Below, in pieces: positions 21,316 through 33,160 of a stretch of 64,000 nt of DNA; positions within the stretch are counted from its first letter, which is position 1; each line of letters begins with the position of its first letter. The notes under the pieces were generated by a model. That model did not search any database. It saw nothing but the letters and a program-made list of their open reading frames with translations, and was not told the origin of the DNA. A program made the position numbers and the translations under genes. Source of the DNA: Schistocerca nitens (Eukaryota; Arthropoda; Insecta; Orthoptera; Acrididae); contig NC_064619.1 of assembly GCF_023898315.1 (NCBI RefSeq), positions 343,003,150 through 343,067,149 on the forward strand, given 5' to 3'.

Positions 21316-22108
21316 GTGGCGGTCGCTGACCACAACCTCGTGATGCAGGAAGATCTGCAGCGGATAGGCACTAGGTGCAGGGAGTGGCAACTGACCCTTA
21401 ACATAGACAAATGTAATGTATTGCGAATACATAAAAAGAAGGATCCTTTATTGTATGATTATATGATAGCGGAACAAACACTGGTAGCAGTTACTTCTGT
21501 AAAATATCTGGGAGTATGCGTGCGGAACGATTTGAAGTGGAATGATCATTTTAAATTAATTGTTGGTAAGGCGGGTACCAGGACGTGATTCATTGGGAGA
21601 GTCGTTAGAAAATGTAGTCCATCAACAAAGGAGGTGGCTTACAAAACACTCGTTCGACCTATACTTGAGTATTGCTCATCAGTGCGGGATCCGTACCAGA
21701 TCGGGTTGACGGAGGAGATAGAGAAGATCCAAAGAAGATCGGCGCGATTCGTCACAGCATTATTTGGTAAGCGTGATAGCGTTACGGAAATGTTTAGCAA
21801 ACTCAAGTGGCAGACTCTGCAAGAGAGGCGCTCTGCATCGCGGTGTAGCTTGCTGTCCAGGTTTCGAGAGGGTGCGTTTCTGGAGAAGGTATCGAATATA
21901 TTGCTTCCCCCTACTTATACCTCCAGAGGAAATCACAAATGTAAAATTACAGAGATTCGAGCGCGCACGGAGGCTTCCCGGCAGTCGTTCTTCCCGCGAA
22001 CCATACGCGACTGGAACAGGAAAGGGAGGTAATGACAGTGGCACGTAAAGTGCCCTCCGCCACACACCGTTGGGTGGCTTGCGGAGTATAAATGTAGATG
22101 TAGATGTG
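21316..22108 (+). pseudogene. CR1-like LINE 3' end: reverse transcriptase C-terminus
   Basis: Two frames separated by a stop at about 21586 read DLQRIGTRCREWQLTLNIDK, VLRIHKKKDPLLYDY, VKYLGVCVRNDLKWNDHFK and then YKTLVRPILEYCSSV, IEKIQRRSARFVTALF, TEIRARTEASRQSFFPRT. This is the post-palm region of a CR1/Jockey-superfamily LINE protein: YLGV, LVRP.LEY and IE.IQRR.ARFV. The element is 5'-truncated before the catalytic box and ends after its stop with AAATGTAGATGTAGATGT at about 22090-22107. The typical 3' noncoding block GTGCCCTCCGCCACACACC precedes that tail. Confidence 0.85.
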
Positions 22109-22729
22109 CAGTGTATACGAGAAAACGGTCGTCAACAATCTGCGGCAGAACTAAAATTACGATCGCTCTGCTCACAGCGATTACAGCTAACCTCTACGAG
22201 CAAACTCAATACATAAAAAAAATCAGTGGCAGCGCTAAAGGCAAACTGTAATTTCTCGTTATCATCGGTACCCTGAAGCTATCCTCACACTGGTTATACA
22301 AGCTGCCGCGTTACCAACCGATGAGCAGTTCTCGTTGGCACCTGGTTGGAGATTATAGGCGACACAGAAAGATTACAAACGAGAAAAAGAAAAATAAGTG
22401 CAAACATAAAAGTCAATACGACGATGAAAATGATGCGGCAAAAAATCAGAAATAAAGAATTTACTTGTAAAACAATTTACTGAATAAAAGTAATAATCAA
22501 ACACTTTTCATTAGATTTATAAATAAAAAAATTCGTCCGTTTGACGAGTTCCGAACGTACCATCTTACACGCGTGAGGTTTATATCCTAAGCATTGCGCT
22601 ACGCCACGACGTAGGCTAAGTACATATCTTTATGATTTAGTGGCGCAGTCTCAACGATGAATTACAGCCTTTAAAAAATTCGGCGTCACCCAATATCGTG
22701 CAAAGCTTATCTAATGTAAGCCGAATACA
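22109..22729. other. Unassigned AT-rich spacer
   Basis: No gene or repeat identified. Confidence 0.5.
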
Positions 22730-22738
22730 CATTTTCGA

Positions 22739-22934
22739 GCCGGTCGGAGTGGCCGAGCGGTTCTAGGCGCTTCAGTCTGGAACCGTGCGTCCGCTACGGT
22801 CGCAGGTTCGAATCCTGCCTCGGGCATGGATGTGTGTGATGTCCTTAGGTTAGGTAGGCTTAAGTAGTTCTAAGTTCTAGGGGACTGATGACCTCACATG
22901 TTAAGTCCCATAGTGCTCAGAGCCACCTGAATCG
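22739..22934 (+). mobile_element. SINE (abundant family)
   Basis: Head GTGGCCGAGCGGTTCTAGG, B box AGGTTCGAATCCTGCC and body AAGTAGTTCTAAGTTCTAGG. A 9-bp duplication CATTTTCGA lies at 22730-22738 and 22935-22943. Confidence 0.95.
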
Positions 22935-22943
22935 CATTTTCGA

Positions 22944-23688
22944 ATTATTTCCTTATTCTACGTCATTCAAAGGCAGAACTTCTCGCTCACAAGGCGAACA
23001 CCCTCAGATCTGAAAACCATTTACGCGAGTATCTGAAACTCATGAAACAGAAAGTAGTTTTGGCAGAGATACAGTTTTCCAATAAATCTGCATTTTAGTC
23101 GAATTTCAAGATGTTTTATTTTATCGGGGTCTGTTTCGTCTTTGGTCCGCTGTCATTATTTTATTAAGAAACTGCATAACAGCTGGAGATTACCGATAAA
23201 GGTGACATAAAATTCGTGCATGATAAATGACCACATAGCTACCGAAACTGCTCCAACCTGTTTGTCCCGTTACAGCTGACACGTTTGAATTAATAAAAAT
23301 GCGGAGAGAGAATCTGCTTCGAAATTCCGACTTTCCATTGACTGCGCACTATTATAAGACGCACCTGGACGGCTGGCCCGGGCCTCGACGAACGAGTTTG
23401 TACCGTTGCACGGGCCAGCAGTTACATAATAAAAATTTGGAAGGACCGGTTTCTTTGCTATGGCGTGGTCTCCGCCCGGATTCCAGCAGATGTGCCCATT
23501 AAGCAGGTCTAATCGGGATAACGATCGACGGTGGCGCCATTAACTTGTTTGATTAAGGCACCTCAACTCGCTAATTGCAAAGCTGTTGCTGCACCTCAGT
23601 GATTCGCTAATTCGTATCTTAATCCCTTTCTTTTGAGATGATACCCAATAATTTTATGCGAGTAAACAATGAGTGTCTCCGCTTAACT
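22944..23688. other. Spacer with a small GC-rich block
   Basis: Mostly unassigned. The block at 23340-23590 is GC-richer and contains homeodomain-like motifs (GTCTAATCGGGATAACGATC, GCCATTAAC, TTGATTAAGG). It may be non-coding regulatory DNA; this is weak evidence. Confidence 0.35.
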
Positions 23689-23699
23689 ACTTTTCGACT

Positions 23700-23890
23700 T
23701 GCCGGCCGCTGTGGCCGAACGGTTCTAGGCGCTTTAGTCCGGAACCGCGCTGCTGCTACGGCCGCTGCTTCTAATCCTGCCTCGGGCATGGATGTGTGTG
23801 ATATCCTAGGTTTAAGTAGTTCTAAGTCTAGGGGACTGATGACCTCAGAAGTTAAGTACCATAGTGCTTAGAGCCATTTGAACCATTTGA
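23700..23890 (+). mobile_element. SINE (abundant family)
   Basis: Head GCCGGCCGCTGTGGCCGAAC; the B box is mutated (GCTTCTAATCCTGCC). The body ends CCATTTGAACCATTTGA. A perfect 11-bp duplication ACTTTTCGACT lies at 23689-23699 and 23891-23901. Confidence 0.95.
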
Positions 23891-23901
23891 ACTTTTCGAC
23901 T

Positions 23902-24858
23902 GGAATGTAGTATTCCTTCACTACATATGACTCAGCGATCCTCAAACTGTCTTCACTTTGTTCGCCATTCCTCGGTACCTCCATCTCTGTACACGTGACA
24001 CATGCAACATTGTAATTCGTTCTAAATAGTCTGCTATTTGCCTTCTGCGATTTTTAAATTCCGCTGCTCTCCTAATTTAGAGTCATAGACGCGTTAACAC
24101 ATTTGTCGAGCGTCTCCGTGAACCACGGCTGTTTCATGGTCGATTCCCAAAGTCGGCCTCGTTTCTTCTAAAATGGGATGGTACGAAACCGAGATCACTC
24201 AGTAGGAACAAGGAACTATTGAGATAAAGGATAAACGAAACTGGCATGCACCTCAATGAAGCATTATGAAAAGTCGGGCATTATGATGTCAGTTTCTTGA
24301 CACACGTCCCGATGTGTCATCTATTCTTGTGACAAAGTTTCTTCACGTGTTTCTTTCCTCTTCTGTTATGTATAACAATTTTTCATTCCCCTTAGTGAGT
24401 GAAGAGAAATTTACGATAGTGGTTTCTTATCCATAATGAACCCTGTCAGCAACAATATTGGCTTTGTTTGCTTATCGCTTTAAAAAAAAGTGCTACGACG
24501 TTTCTCGAACAAAATTAGGAAGACTTTTTGTTGTCGAACTGAGGAGGTCCTGTGATATAGTAAAAACAAAGACGGCGCTGGTGGTTCGTGGGAGACGCGG
24601 GAGAAGGAATTGGTCTGTCTGCATAACTTAATGAGTAAATATAGTTATGAAATATCCTATTCCGCTTTCATCATCTTCGGTTTTCCTACGGTTTTGCGTT
24701 TCACCAGTTGTTCGTTCAGACATAAGACATACAATTTCAGCAACTGTTTCCTCATAGTTCGACCACTATTTTCTGAAATAACTTCAGGCTTATGGCTAGT
24801 AAGAAACATTTCCTTTAATGCGTAATTCTCAACAATCGCATGGGCAAAAGTGCAATAG
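23902..24858. other. Unassigned AT-rich spacer
   Basis: No supported gene or repeat. Confidence 0.5.
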
Positions 24859-24860
24859 TT

Positions 24861-25605
24861 AAAGGAATTGGACAAAAATATGGGAACATCGCTTGAAAAG
24901 CATGCTTGCACATAAATGCAGACGCTAGCCAGGCCTGCAGGTTGCGCGATCGTATCTGACCACGAACGGCAGATTTACAACGTCTTCATCACGTTCCAAG
25001 TATCCGTCGTGGTCGGAACAGCGTTCTGTGTGGTTGTGAAAGCATTATGTCGGAGATAAGTGAACTCGATCTTCAGTAAACAACTTAGACGAAATTCTTG
25101 GTGTTGCAAGAGGCAGCATATCGAAGATTTATCCCGCATATGAGGAAAGATCAGAAACATCAGCTGCTAACTAATAACGCTGCCATTTAGCTCGCATTAC
25201 AGTCAATGATTGTGTTATCATTTTGGTTGATCACGTCCATCCCTTGGTACAATGGTCATTCTGCAGTGGTGATGCTGTGTTCAGAAACGATGTGGTCCCT
25301 CCACGATGAGCTGTCGCATCTGCCCTGGCAACCATAGACACTAGATCTCAATGTCTTTGAGCCTGTGTGGTCTACTTTGGAGGGAGGGATGTAGGATCGC
25401 TATTTACCTCAACCGTCGTTAGGTGAACTTGCCACTATTTTACAGGCAGAAGAGTATGAGATTCTCCTGAAAATCATATGGGACCTGTATTTATTCATTC
25501 CGGTACTACTGGAAGCTGTTTTGAATACCAACTGTTTTCCTGCATAATATTAGGCATGATAAAGTGCTGTGTTTGTGGAGTTTCCGTATTTTTGTCCAAC
25601 ACCTG
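24861..25605 (+). mobile_element. Tc1-like element, internally deleted
   Basis: Inverted ends match: AATTGGACAAAAATATGGGAAC on the left and, read inward from the right, GTGTTGGACAAAAATACGGA. The interior is only about 0.75 kb and carries a decayed transposase on the plus strand. The region at 25330-25500 reads WSTLEGGM.DRYLPQPSLGELATILQAEE, which is the part following the catalytic Glu. The Asp motifs are missing or unreadable. Confidence 0.7.
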
Positions 25606-25848
25606 TAAAGTTCATACATGGACATTCCAGCAGTCATTCTTCCCCTATCCCCTACTCCATACGTGAATACAGGAAGAACAATTGCTACAGTGGGAAGTAC
25701 CCTCTACCTTGCAGTTCACAGAGGTTTTCAAGGTATAGACAAAGATGTAGATGAGACTATGTCTTCGGAACGATCGTGGGATAGCCGTGGCGGAGTGTGG
25801 ACCAGTTGACAACGACCACCATTTTGATTTTATCCATACTGGATGAGA

Positions 25849-26243
25849 GGTCGTGGTTGTGAATGTCAATGTTAAAAAATATATCGGCTCAACCACTTGT
25901 TTATAGTGTAAAACACTAAGATTGACGCGTTTCGGAAGTCAGGCTTCCATCATCAGAATAATAAAAAGTAAAAGAACCTGTTAAAACTCGCTAAAATGGA
26001 ACATGCAACAGGCACAATAAAATTGATAATAAAATTAAAACATCGTGGCTACTTCCCTTGTGTCTTCCAAGGTAAATCTCCACATAGTCGTCAAAATATA
26101 AAAAATTCTAAAATGGTGTCGCCATAGGTTCTTTTACTTTTTATTATTCTGATGATGGAAGCTTGACTTCCTAAACGGGCCAATCTTAGTGTTTTACACT
26201 ATAAACATGTGGTTGAGCCGATATGTTTTTTAACAACGACCAC
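25849..26243. repeat. Foldback element with hammerhead-like cores
   Basis: Two inverted arms of about 115-135 bp (25849-25983 and 26127-26243) enclose a loop of about 145 bp. Each arm contains GGCTCAACCAC..TTTATAGTGTAAAACACTAAG or its complement, and then TTCxxxxAGTC.GGCTTCCATCATCAG or its complement. No coding sequence. The arms carry the ribozyme-like motif listed separately. Transposition class unknown; Penelope-like element tails carry similar motifs. Confidence 0.7.
25924..25956 (-). ncRNA. Hammerhead-ribozyme-like core
   Basis: On the minus strand: CTGATGA, one extra T, stem GGAAG-CCTGA-CTTCC, GAAAC, then GCGTC. ACGCGT forms a self-complementary mini stem III followed by C as the cleavage-site nucleotide. 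All invariant core bases (CUGANGA, GAAA, UH) are present. Against it: one unpaired base between CUGANGA and stem II, and a very short stem I. In the opposite arm (26149-26180, plus) the copy is degraded, with TAAAC instead of GAAAC. Confidence 0.4.
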
Positions 26244-27249
26244 AATTGTCGACGAATAAAAGTAAACATGTTTAAATTCAGGCAAATGCCGGAATCGAAC
26301 CATCGATGTGGCCATAGTCGGTTCCATGTCCATCCTTATTTACATCGACAGAATTACTACTACGTATTATGACTATATGCTTGATATGAAGCTTGATTCC
26401 TTCATTCCTTCCTTTCAATAAAGTTTAATGGAACTATGTCCTTTGTAAAAAGAGAGGGTCTATTCGGATAGGAAACGTTTCGTCGAGCCAGTTACCTGAA
26501 ACTAGAGCAATTCGTGCACTTCCTCTTTCTTTTCTTGTTTTTCTGTTCCCAGCCATTATTCAGTGTCAAAAACAATAGATTAGTTAACATAGACTATCCT
26601 TGTACCGCTAACACCGCCAATAGTACACTATTTCCGTTTGAAGGAAAACCACGCACGATACGACAAAGCGTTCGCCGGCACCTGCCTCCCGGTTGCGGTG
26701 TGGGTTTGCTGCTGGACGTTAGAAATTGTATCAAGGCAGCAAGAGGATGCGGGTGAAATTGTTCGACAAGGCCATTTTTTATGCTGACGCCGAATATCGA
26801 CGACCTAATTTACGAAATAGTTTCCAAATGAAGGACGAAATGATCATAATTACTGCCGGAAGCGGAAGAATAATTATCAGTTAGCTGGCACACGCTCGCG
26901 GTAGGCAGTGGCGGTGGGTGGCACCAATGTTCGGACGCTTCTCGCACCAGCGCTCGAAAGCTTCACCACACAAAGTAGTAGCAAGTCACGCTATTAAGGA
27001 GAACCACAGGGCTCCTACAGGCCCAGATCGAGGTAACTGACTCCAGCTGCAACGTTGGACGAATACCGGGAAGGCGTCACCTGTCTGAGAACAACGTCGC
27101 TGACATACTGGATACGCATTCAGTGGGCACAGGTTACAAAGTACCGCTCGTCATCCTCTTCCGTGGTTCCCGAGTTTGCCGCAGTTCGCTTCACAAGAAG
27201 GGAGGTACAAAATATAAGCTGATTAGTACAAAGAAGGAAACAGTAGCTA
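26244..27249. other. Unassigned spacer
   Basis: No gene. The part at 26640-26940 is moderately GC-rich with AT cores (ATAATTACTGCCGG, AATAATTATCAG) and may be regulatory; I see no repeat family in it. Confidence 0.4.
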
Positions 27250-27293
27250 GCAATTGTTGATAATGCTCTTTATTTACCCAATTAGCACTCTGT

Positions 27294-27326
27294 TACCTGT
27301 TTCGAACCGACAGGTTTTGTCTTCAG
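27294..27326 (-). ncRNA. Hammerhead-like core, left arm
   Basis: Minus strand: CTGAAGA, spacer, stem AACC-TGTC-GGTT, C, GAAAC, AGGTAAC. The core bases are present but the mini stem III palindrome is imperfect (ACAGGT), so this copy is probably inactive. Confidence 0.3.
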
Positions 27327-27444
27327 ACGTTTGTTCACACTTGTATTACATCTGTTGTTGTTAAATTAGCTGTTGGGGAAACAGCCAACAAGTAACGTAA
27401 ACAGCACCAACAGCACCAAATGTAATGTAAACTGGAACAACCGT

Positions 27445-27477
27445 CTGAAGATGAACTTGTCTGTCCGAAACCGGTAA
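27445..27477 (+). ncRNA. Hammerhead-like core, right arm
   Basis: CTGAAGA, extra T, stem GAAC-TTGTCT-GTCC (one mismatch), GAAAC, CGGTA. ACCGGT is self-complementary and followed by A. Same layout as the cores at 25924 and 63900. Confidence 0.35.
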
Positions 27478-27521
27478 CAGCGTGCTGTTTGCGTAAATAA
27501 AGAGCATTATTAACAATTAAT

Positions 27522-29326
27522 GGTTTGCTGCTCTGCTGCTAATTAGAACCCGTCAGTTTCCTGGTATGGCCCTTAGAACGTTTGTAATGATGTATTTATT
27601 TCCTAATTTGTCTCTCCAGTTTTTGCTGCGAAGCGCTGAAAATGATGATCCTGTGATATCAGAACACCTCGTGAATATTTTGGATACAAGTCAGTTACTA
27701 AGAAGCGTAGATACATTGTTTCTTCATTCTCCAGATAAATATCATATTTGGAACATAGAACGTTATCCATTCCAGTCTTCATATCACATTCGTTTACTTA
27801 CTATTAGGCAGATGATTGCGTTTCCTTTACGGCCCAACTGTGCAAAACAATTTCTTTTGAAAGATATTCCTGTCAACTCTGGACCAAGGCGTTTAAGCAG
27901 TTTGTGAACTGTAGCTCACATCTTAATTTTTTCTTATTTTCTTCTTGACAGTGGCCTCGTTGATCTCTGCACAGTATGGTGTATGATTAGAGCAACCAGC
28001 ATCCAAGTCCTCAGCATCCTTACTCAAATGTTTTGACACGAATGTGGTTCAAGCATGTGAAACCGCATCCTAATTCCCCAACTGAAATTCTTTGTTGTCT
28101 ATCCCTTTCTCACTATGCTGATACGTTCACGTAGAAGCACGTGGGCCACATAAAACTCGTTCTATATTCGTTTTATAAAATCTACTGATAAAATTGTACG
28201 TAGCTGGCAGACAGTGAAGGGAAAAAAATTAAGTTGAAGTGGCAATGCATTAAACCAATCAACACATAAAACACAAATATCTTAAGAATTTACGTAGAAG
28301 GTAAGACTTAGCACAAAATGCTAGAACAGTTACTAATTAAACCTTATCGATATTTAAACTGGAGGACAGATTGTCGCGATGTAAGACGCATTCTGTTAAA
28401 AATAGTGTACAAATACCTTCATACAAGAGGCATCGCACACCGATGGGTGCGCTCGCCGAAAGAGGGACCCATACGGCATGGGATATTTCCTTATCCGGAG
28501 ATACGTTAAGATTTATACTACTTTATCAGCTGGTTACTTGCCTAAGTTAACTTGTCGAGAATGTAGCAAGCTGGGTTAGGTATGGAATCAATTGCCACAA
28601 TTACATCCCATCTGTTCCGGTCCCCTGTGAACTGTATATAATTTGGTGTCATACACAACTAACCCACTGGATAAGAGATTCATGACGACACACGTAAAAA
28701 ATCCCATAGACTCGCTGTGGGACTCCCCTACTTAAAGCCATCGCTGTTCAGTTTGTAAGATTCCTGAGCCAAAAATATTGTTTCCAGGATGATCGAGTCA
28801 CTGCGTCTTTTCATGTCATTTTGTGCACGAAACAAAGTTTTCATCGGATGTGTCTCAGCTGTTATGCGACCTCTAGACCTGTAGTAGTCCTTTTGCCCTC
28901 AAAAGTCTATGCATAGCTTAAACATTACCATATTCTTCATTTCTGTTTCCTGACCTTCAGCCCACATCACCACAGGGTCGGCACGTTAATTTTAAGACTT
29001 GTGGTAAAGTGTAGCCAGATTCTCTTACTACTGCCACCCCTTTCCCCCGCTGCCCATCCCCAAGCCCAACCCCTGACGTTACCCCACGTGAAACGCTGTA
29101 AACGTTTTGTGACGTTTGCGAATCGTGTGACTGAGACAGAATGTGGATATCACCCTGGTACTCTCCTAATCATTTGTGGGAAACCACATAAACACCATAC
29201 TATGTCTGGCTGTCACAACGGCTCTCATTAATCTGCCGAGTGGATTCGATCTGGACCTGGGGCGCCATCATGAACCCTGGAAGTGGCGAGCTAACTCTCC
29301 CTGCTGTCTTGGTGGGTCAGATCAAA
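27522..29326. other. Unassigned spacer, 1.8 kb
   Basis: A frame of 113 codons at 27566-27907 begins with Met but shows no recognisable motif, and flanking DNA gives no exon signals. I do not call it a gene. Nothing else identified. Confidence 0.4.
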
Positions 29327-29488
29327 TACACTGATGGAAAACATCGAAATACCAATAAATAATTAATGTAGAGTAATGAAATTTCGGGAATTCATTTGTC
29401 TAGGTAACGTATCTTAGTAATTATCATTGCAAGAACACAGGTTACTGTGAGCGCAAGACAAACCATTGCAGATGTGAAATGCTAAACA

Positions 29489-29842
29489 TTAGTAACCGGT
29501 GTATGCGCCAGAATGTTGAATGCAAGCATGCAGATGTGCATGCGTTCTGTTGTACAGGTGCTGGATGTCAGTTTGTGGAATGGAGTTTCTTGCCTGTTGC
29601 TGTTGACCGGTCAGTACAGGAACGGTTAATCCCATTTGTGGATGACTATGGAGGTGTCGTCCGATTATGTCCCATATGTCCTCGATTGGAGACAGATCTG
29701 GTGATCGAGCAGGCCAAGGCAACATGTTGACACCCTGTAGAGCATGTTGGGTCACAACAGCAGTATGTGGGCGAGCGTTATCCTGTTGGAAAACACCCCA
29801 TGGAATGGTGTTCATGAATGGCAGCTCAGCAGTTCGAATCAC
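29489..29842 (-). pseudogene. Tc1-like transposase, C-terminal part
   Basis: Open for 117 codons: TIPWGVFQQDNARPHTAVVT (second Asp) and LPWPARSPDLSPIEDIWDII with the Glu intact. I count 32 residues between them, as in the element at 17488. The protein ends HACIQHSGAYTGY, the usual Tc1 C-terminus. Upstream (29843-30740) the N-terminal half is present but interrupted by stops and by a SINE, so no full protein can be made. Confidence 0.8.
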
Positions 29843-30175
29843 CTAGATGTACACATCCGCTGTCAGGTTGTGTGCGATAACCACGAGCGTGCTCCTACCG
29901 TTGTATAAAATCGCACTCCAAACCATAACTCCAGGTGTAGGTCCAGTGTGTCTATCCAGTGTGTCTACCTCGCAGAAAGCTTAGTTACAGGCCCTCAACT
30001 GGCCTCCGCCTAACCGACGCAGGGCCATCACTGGTTCCGAGGTAGGACCAGCTTTCATGAGAAAACACAGCAGAGCTCCACCCTGCCCTCAGGTGAGCTC
30101 TCGCTTGACACCACTGGCAGTGGTTTGTGGTCGTGGAATGAACCCAACGGAGCGTCTGGCTTGGAGCTGTCCTTG

Positions 30176-30360
30176 GCTCTGAGCACTATAGGACTTAACT
30201 TCTGAGGTCATCAGTCCCCTAGAACTTAGAACTATTTAAACCTAACTAACCTAAGGACATCATACACGTCCATGATCGAGGCAAGATTCGAATCTGCGAC
30301 CGTAGCGGTCTCGCGGTTCCAGATTGTAGCGCCTAGAACCGCTCGGCCGCTCCGGCCAGC
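30176..30360 (-). mobile_element. SINE (abundant family) nested in Tc1
   Basis: Minus-strand SINE with head GGCCGGAGCGGCCGAGCGG, and body ending AGTGCTCAGAGCC. A perfect 13-bp duplication GGAGCTGTCCTTG lies at 30163-30175 and 30361-30373, and both flanks are Tc1 sequence. Confidence 0.95.
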
Positions 30361-30870
30361 GGAGCTGTCCTTGATCTAATATATTTGCAACAGTTCGTTG
30401 TGTTACTGAGCTGGAAACTGCTGCACAAAATGCTACTGCAAATGCAGTACGGTGCGCCAGAGCCATACGCCGAACACCATGGGCTTCCCTCTCGGTAGTG
30501 TTAGGAGGCTGTACGGAGCCCGGTCTACTTGCGAGCGCACATTCACGTGACCACAGCTACTAGCAGTCACACACAGTGGCTACGTTCCTGCCAAATATTT
30601 CTGCAGTATCGCAGAAGGAACATCCAGCTTCTAGTAGCCATATTACATGACCTCGTACAATGTCAGTGAGGGTTTATAATGGTAGCTTTGTCGCCTGAAA
30701 GGCATTATTGACTAACATCAACTAACCACGTCCAACCTGGGCGCCACTCTTTCGCGACTGGCGCGAAATCTGAATAGAAATCATATTTCAGATACATGAA
30801 CACGGCTACCAACCTTCGCTTATGTCGCACAACTCCTTCTTCGTACTGCGAATTATTTTCTGTCTGTGTA

Positions 30871-31478
30871 TTACCATCCGATGTATGTCAATCCATTACT
30901 GGATTGCTAGTCATGAGACATTCATAAGTGATTCAAATTCATTACAATCTGCCTTTTATCCCTGTCAGTTAATAAATATTCAAGGCTTGTAATAAGTAAC
31001 TTCAGTGATTTTCGATATTAAGCCATCTACATTTATGTTAATTCCTTCTCTTTTCTGGTACTAGCTTTGCATATGCTATTTTCCTTAGTTTAACTGATGA
31101 GGTATAATGTCCGCCCGTCGCAGGTACAATGTCATAGTCGAAGCATTGATTGCTGTTTGTCGTTGGCTGGATACCAGACAGTGAACTAAAAGCGAGCTAG
31201 TTATGGAAATGTATTTATTTGAGTGGCATCTATTCTATCAAACATGTCCAAGAGAACAGACACCATTCATGATTATAGTAACCCATATGTCTATGAAATA
31301 CATACACGTAGATGTCAACAGATTGATTTCAACGAGGCACGTATATTAGACAGTTGAAAGGTGGCATTATCTCCAGCAACCGTTCATCAGCAGAAAGTGT
31401 GATATTTATATATCATAGCTTTGCATCAAGCGATTTTCTCTGCATGTTCAGGTTGTCCTAGGAATATTTAATATATAT
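30871..31478. other. Unassigned spacer
   Basis: AT-rich, no gene or repeat recognised. Confidence 0.5.
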
Positions 31479-31832
31479 GGATATGACAGGAATGATCGTT
31501 AGAAGAAAAAAGTCTAGTAAACATGTGTTCTAAAACTTATACTTTAAGTCGTATGAGCACTTCATCTTCGATACTGTGAAACAACTCTTCTTCTGTAAGC
31601 TCTCTGCTTTCCATAATTTGTGAGAAAATAGTACGGACCCAAACAAGAATAAATTTTGAAGTAAACATGTGCTCCAAAATACATACCTTAAGGGCTATGG
31701 GCAGTTGTTCAGTATAAGAGATGTGTTTCACAGTATCAAAGATGAACAAGAGCTCAAAACTCTTAGGGTGTGCATTTTAGAGCCCATATGCACTAGACTT
31801 TATGTTTCGAATGATCGTTCCTGTCATATCCC
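31479..31832. repeat. Imperfect inverted repeat of an unclassified family
   Basis: GGATATGACAGGAATGATCG at 31479 is complemented by CGATCATTCC-type sequence at 31808-31831 (CGAATGATCGTTCCTGTCAT). Inner blocks are also complementary: CTTCATCTTCGATACTGTGAAAC (about 31560) and GTTTCACAGTATCAAAGATGAA (about 31725). The arms are about 150 bp with many mismatches. The minus frame at 31537-31749 is a by-product. Confidence 0.55.
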
Positions 31833-31839
31833 TGGATAT

Positions 31840-32125
31840 TGACTATTCTTGCTGGGAGACCCTTTATGGAGAAGAAGAGGTGTCCTATCACACTTACCTG
31901 GAACATTCTTGCTGACACCCTTATATCTGATGAATACTCCCTGCTCATGAAAACGTACTGCGTTCCATTACTTAAGAAATTTTCGAACCTCTCATATAAC
32001 TTAGAACTGTTCCGTATGCTCGGACATACATTAACAGTCTGCATTAGGGCTTTCTGTACAACTTTTTCCAGGGCTCTAGGAATACGAAATCTACTTGTTG
32101 CTCTTCATCAAATGTTCGTAGGATA
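31840..32125 (-). mobile_element. CR1-like LINE internal fragment
   Basis: The plus strand reads as the reverse complement of a CR1 reverse-transcriptase segment: CCTATCACACTTACCTGG, ACGTACTGCGTTCCATTACTTA and TCCGTATGCTCGGACATA. This is the palm region that in CR1 elements encodes the PQGSVLGP-type block and the preceding sequence. It is truncated on both sides and carries many substitutions. Confidence 0.5.
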
Positions 32126-33160
32126 TCCATACATATTATAAAAATGGTGTATGTGTGTCTGTATGTATGTATGTTCCTCATCTCCTCCTAACCCACTGGA
32201 CAGATTTCAGCCCAACTTGATGTACATATCACTTACTCTCTGGAAATCATTGTTGTGGGTTAAGAACCACCTGCCTCCCAAAGGGTTGCGGGTGGGGGTG
32301 AGAAAGCAGTGTATCACACGGCGGGCGAACAACCATACTTTAGCCATCCAGTATTTGAGAATGAGACCACTTATAGACTTGTAACGGATGTTACATATAA
32401 TTTCAGACCCTTAAGAAAACTTTTTCTCGCTGACGACTCCACAAAATGATGCAAGGAATAAAGTTTATCGCTTACTACATTTTCGCTGCTCGTGCAGTAA
32501 AACTGCCCCATGAAGCATGACGTTTCAACGAATTATTTCTTCACTATTAACTCTATTAGCAACACATTTCGCAGACAGTAATCGGATAGGACGCTGCATG
32601 TGCCTACAAAAACATATGATCGTATAACATATAGTTCGGGAGATATGACGTCATAAACACGGAGATGCGTGAAAAATTTTCTCATCATGTATGACGTTTT
32701 GATTTATTAGTTCTTTACTACCAAGTCTATTCGCAACACATTTCGTAGACAGTAGCCAAATGTGCTTACGGATTTACAGGTTCCTGGAAAATTATATCAT
32801 TGTATAGCACACAGTTCAGGAGATATGACATCATAAACATTGAGCTGGGTGAAACTGAAATTGCAGGATGAAGTTCGAAGGCACAGGTGAAACATATGCA
32901 CAGATACGTGTTAAATATATTAAATATATGTGAAATATATTTGGAATGGGCCTACACGGGTAAAAAGCTCATCCTGAACTCCTTGAACGATTTCAACCAA
33001 ATTTTGTACACGTAGTAGTGACAATCTGAAGTGGTATATTATGGGGAATAAGAACCACCAGCCTCCTATTCAGGTGAGCTTGATAACGCGGAGAGAGAAG
33101 GCGGAATGAGAAGACAGCCAGTGGAGATGGAGGAGATTGGCACAGATAGAGGGGAGGAGG
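32126..33160. repeat. Unclassified repeat with internal tandem duplications
   Basis: Two related terminal-like blocks occur at about 32190-32290 and 32985-33075; both contain GATTTCA(A/G)CC(A/C)AA, then TAAGAACCACC(T/A)GCCTCC. Between them a unit of about 174 bp is tandemly duplicated (32517-32690 and 32691-32865; shared CAACACATTTCG(C/T)AGACAGTA and AGGAGATATGAC(G/A)TCATAAACA types). No coding potential. Class unknown. Confidence 0.5.

Larger units (their letters stand above)
27250..27521. repeat. Foldback element with two hammerhead-like cores
   Basis: Inverted arms: CAATTGTTGATAATGCTC..TTATTTAC..GTTACC at 27250-27328 and GGTAACAGC..GTAAATAAAGAGCATTATTAACAATT at 27443-27521. The loop is about 115 bp. 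Each arm holds one core motif in opposite orientation. No coding sequence. Confidence 0.7.
29329..30868 (-). mobile_element. Tc1-like element carrying a nested SINE
   Basis: The left end is CACTGATGGAAAACATCG and the right end, read inward, is CACAGACAGAAAATAATTCG. A TA lies at 29327-29328 and 30869-30870. Without the SINE (30176-30360 plus one 13-bp duplication) the element is about 1.34 kb. The minus-strand transposase is partly readable. Confidence 0.8.

Noticed and set aside
27566..27907. 113-codon frame with a good-looking Met start
   Set aside because: No recognisable domain or neighbouring exons, and length is compatible with chance; left as unassigned.
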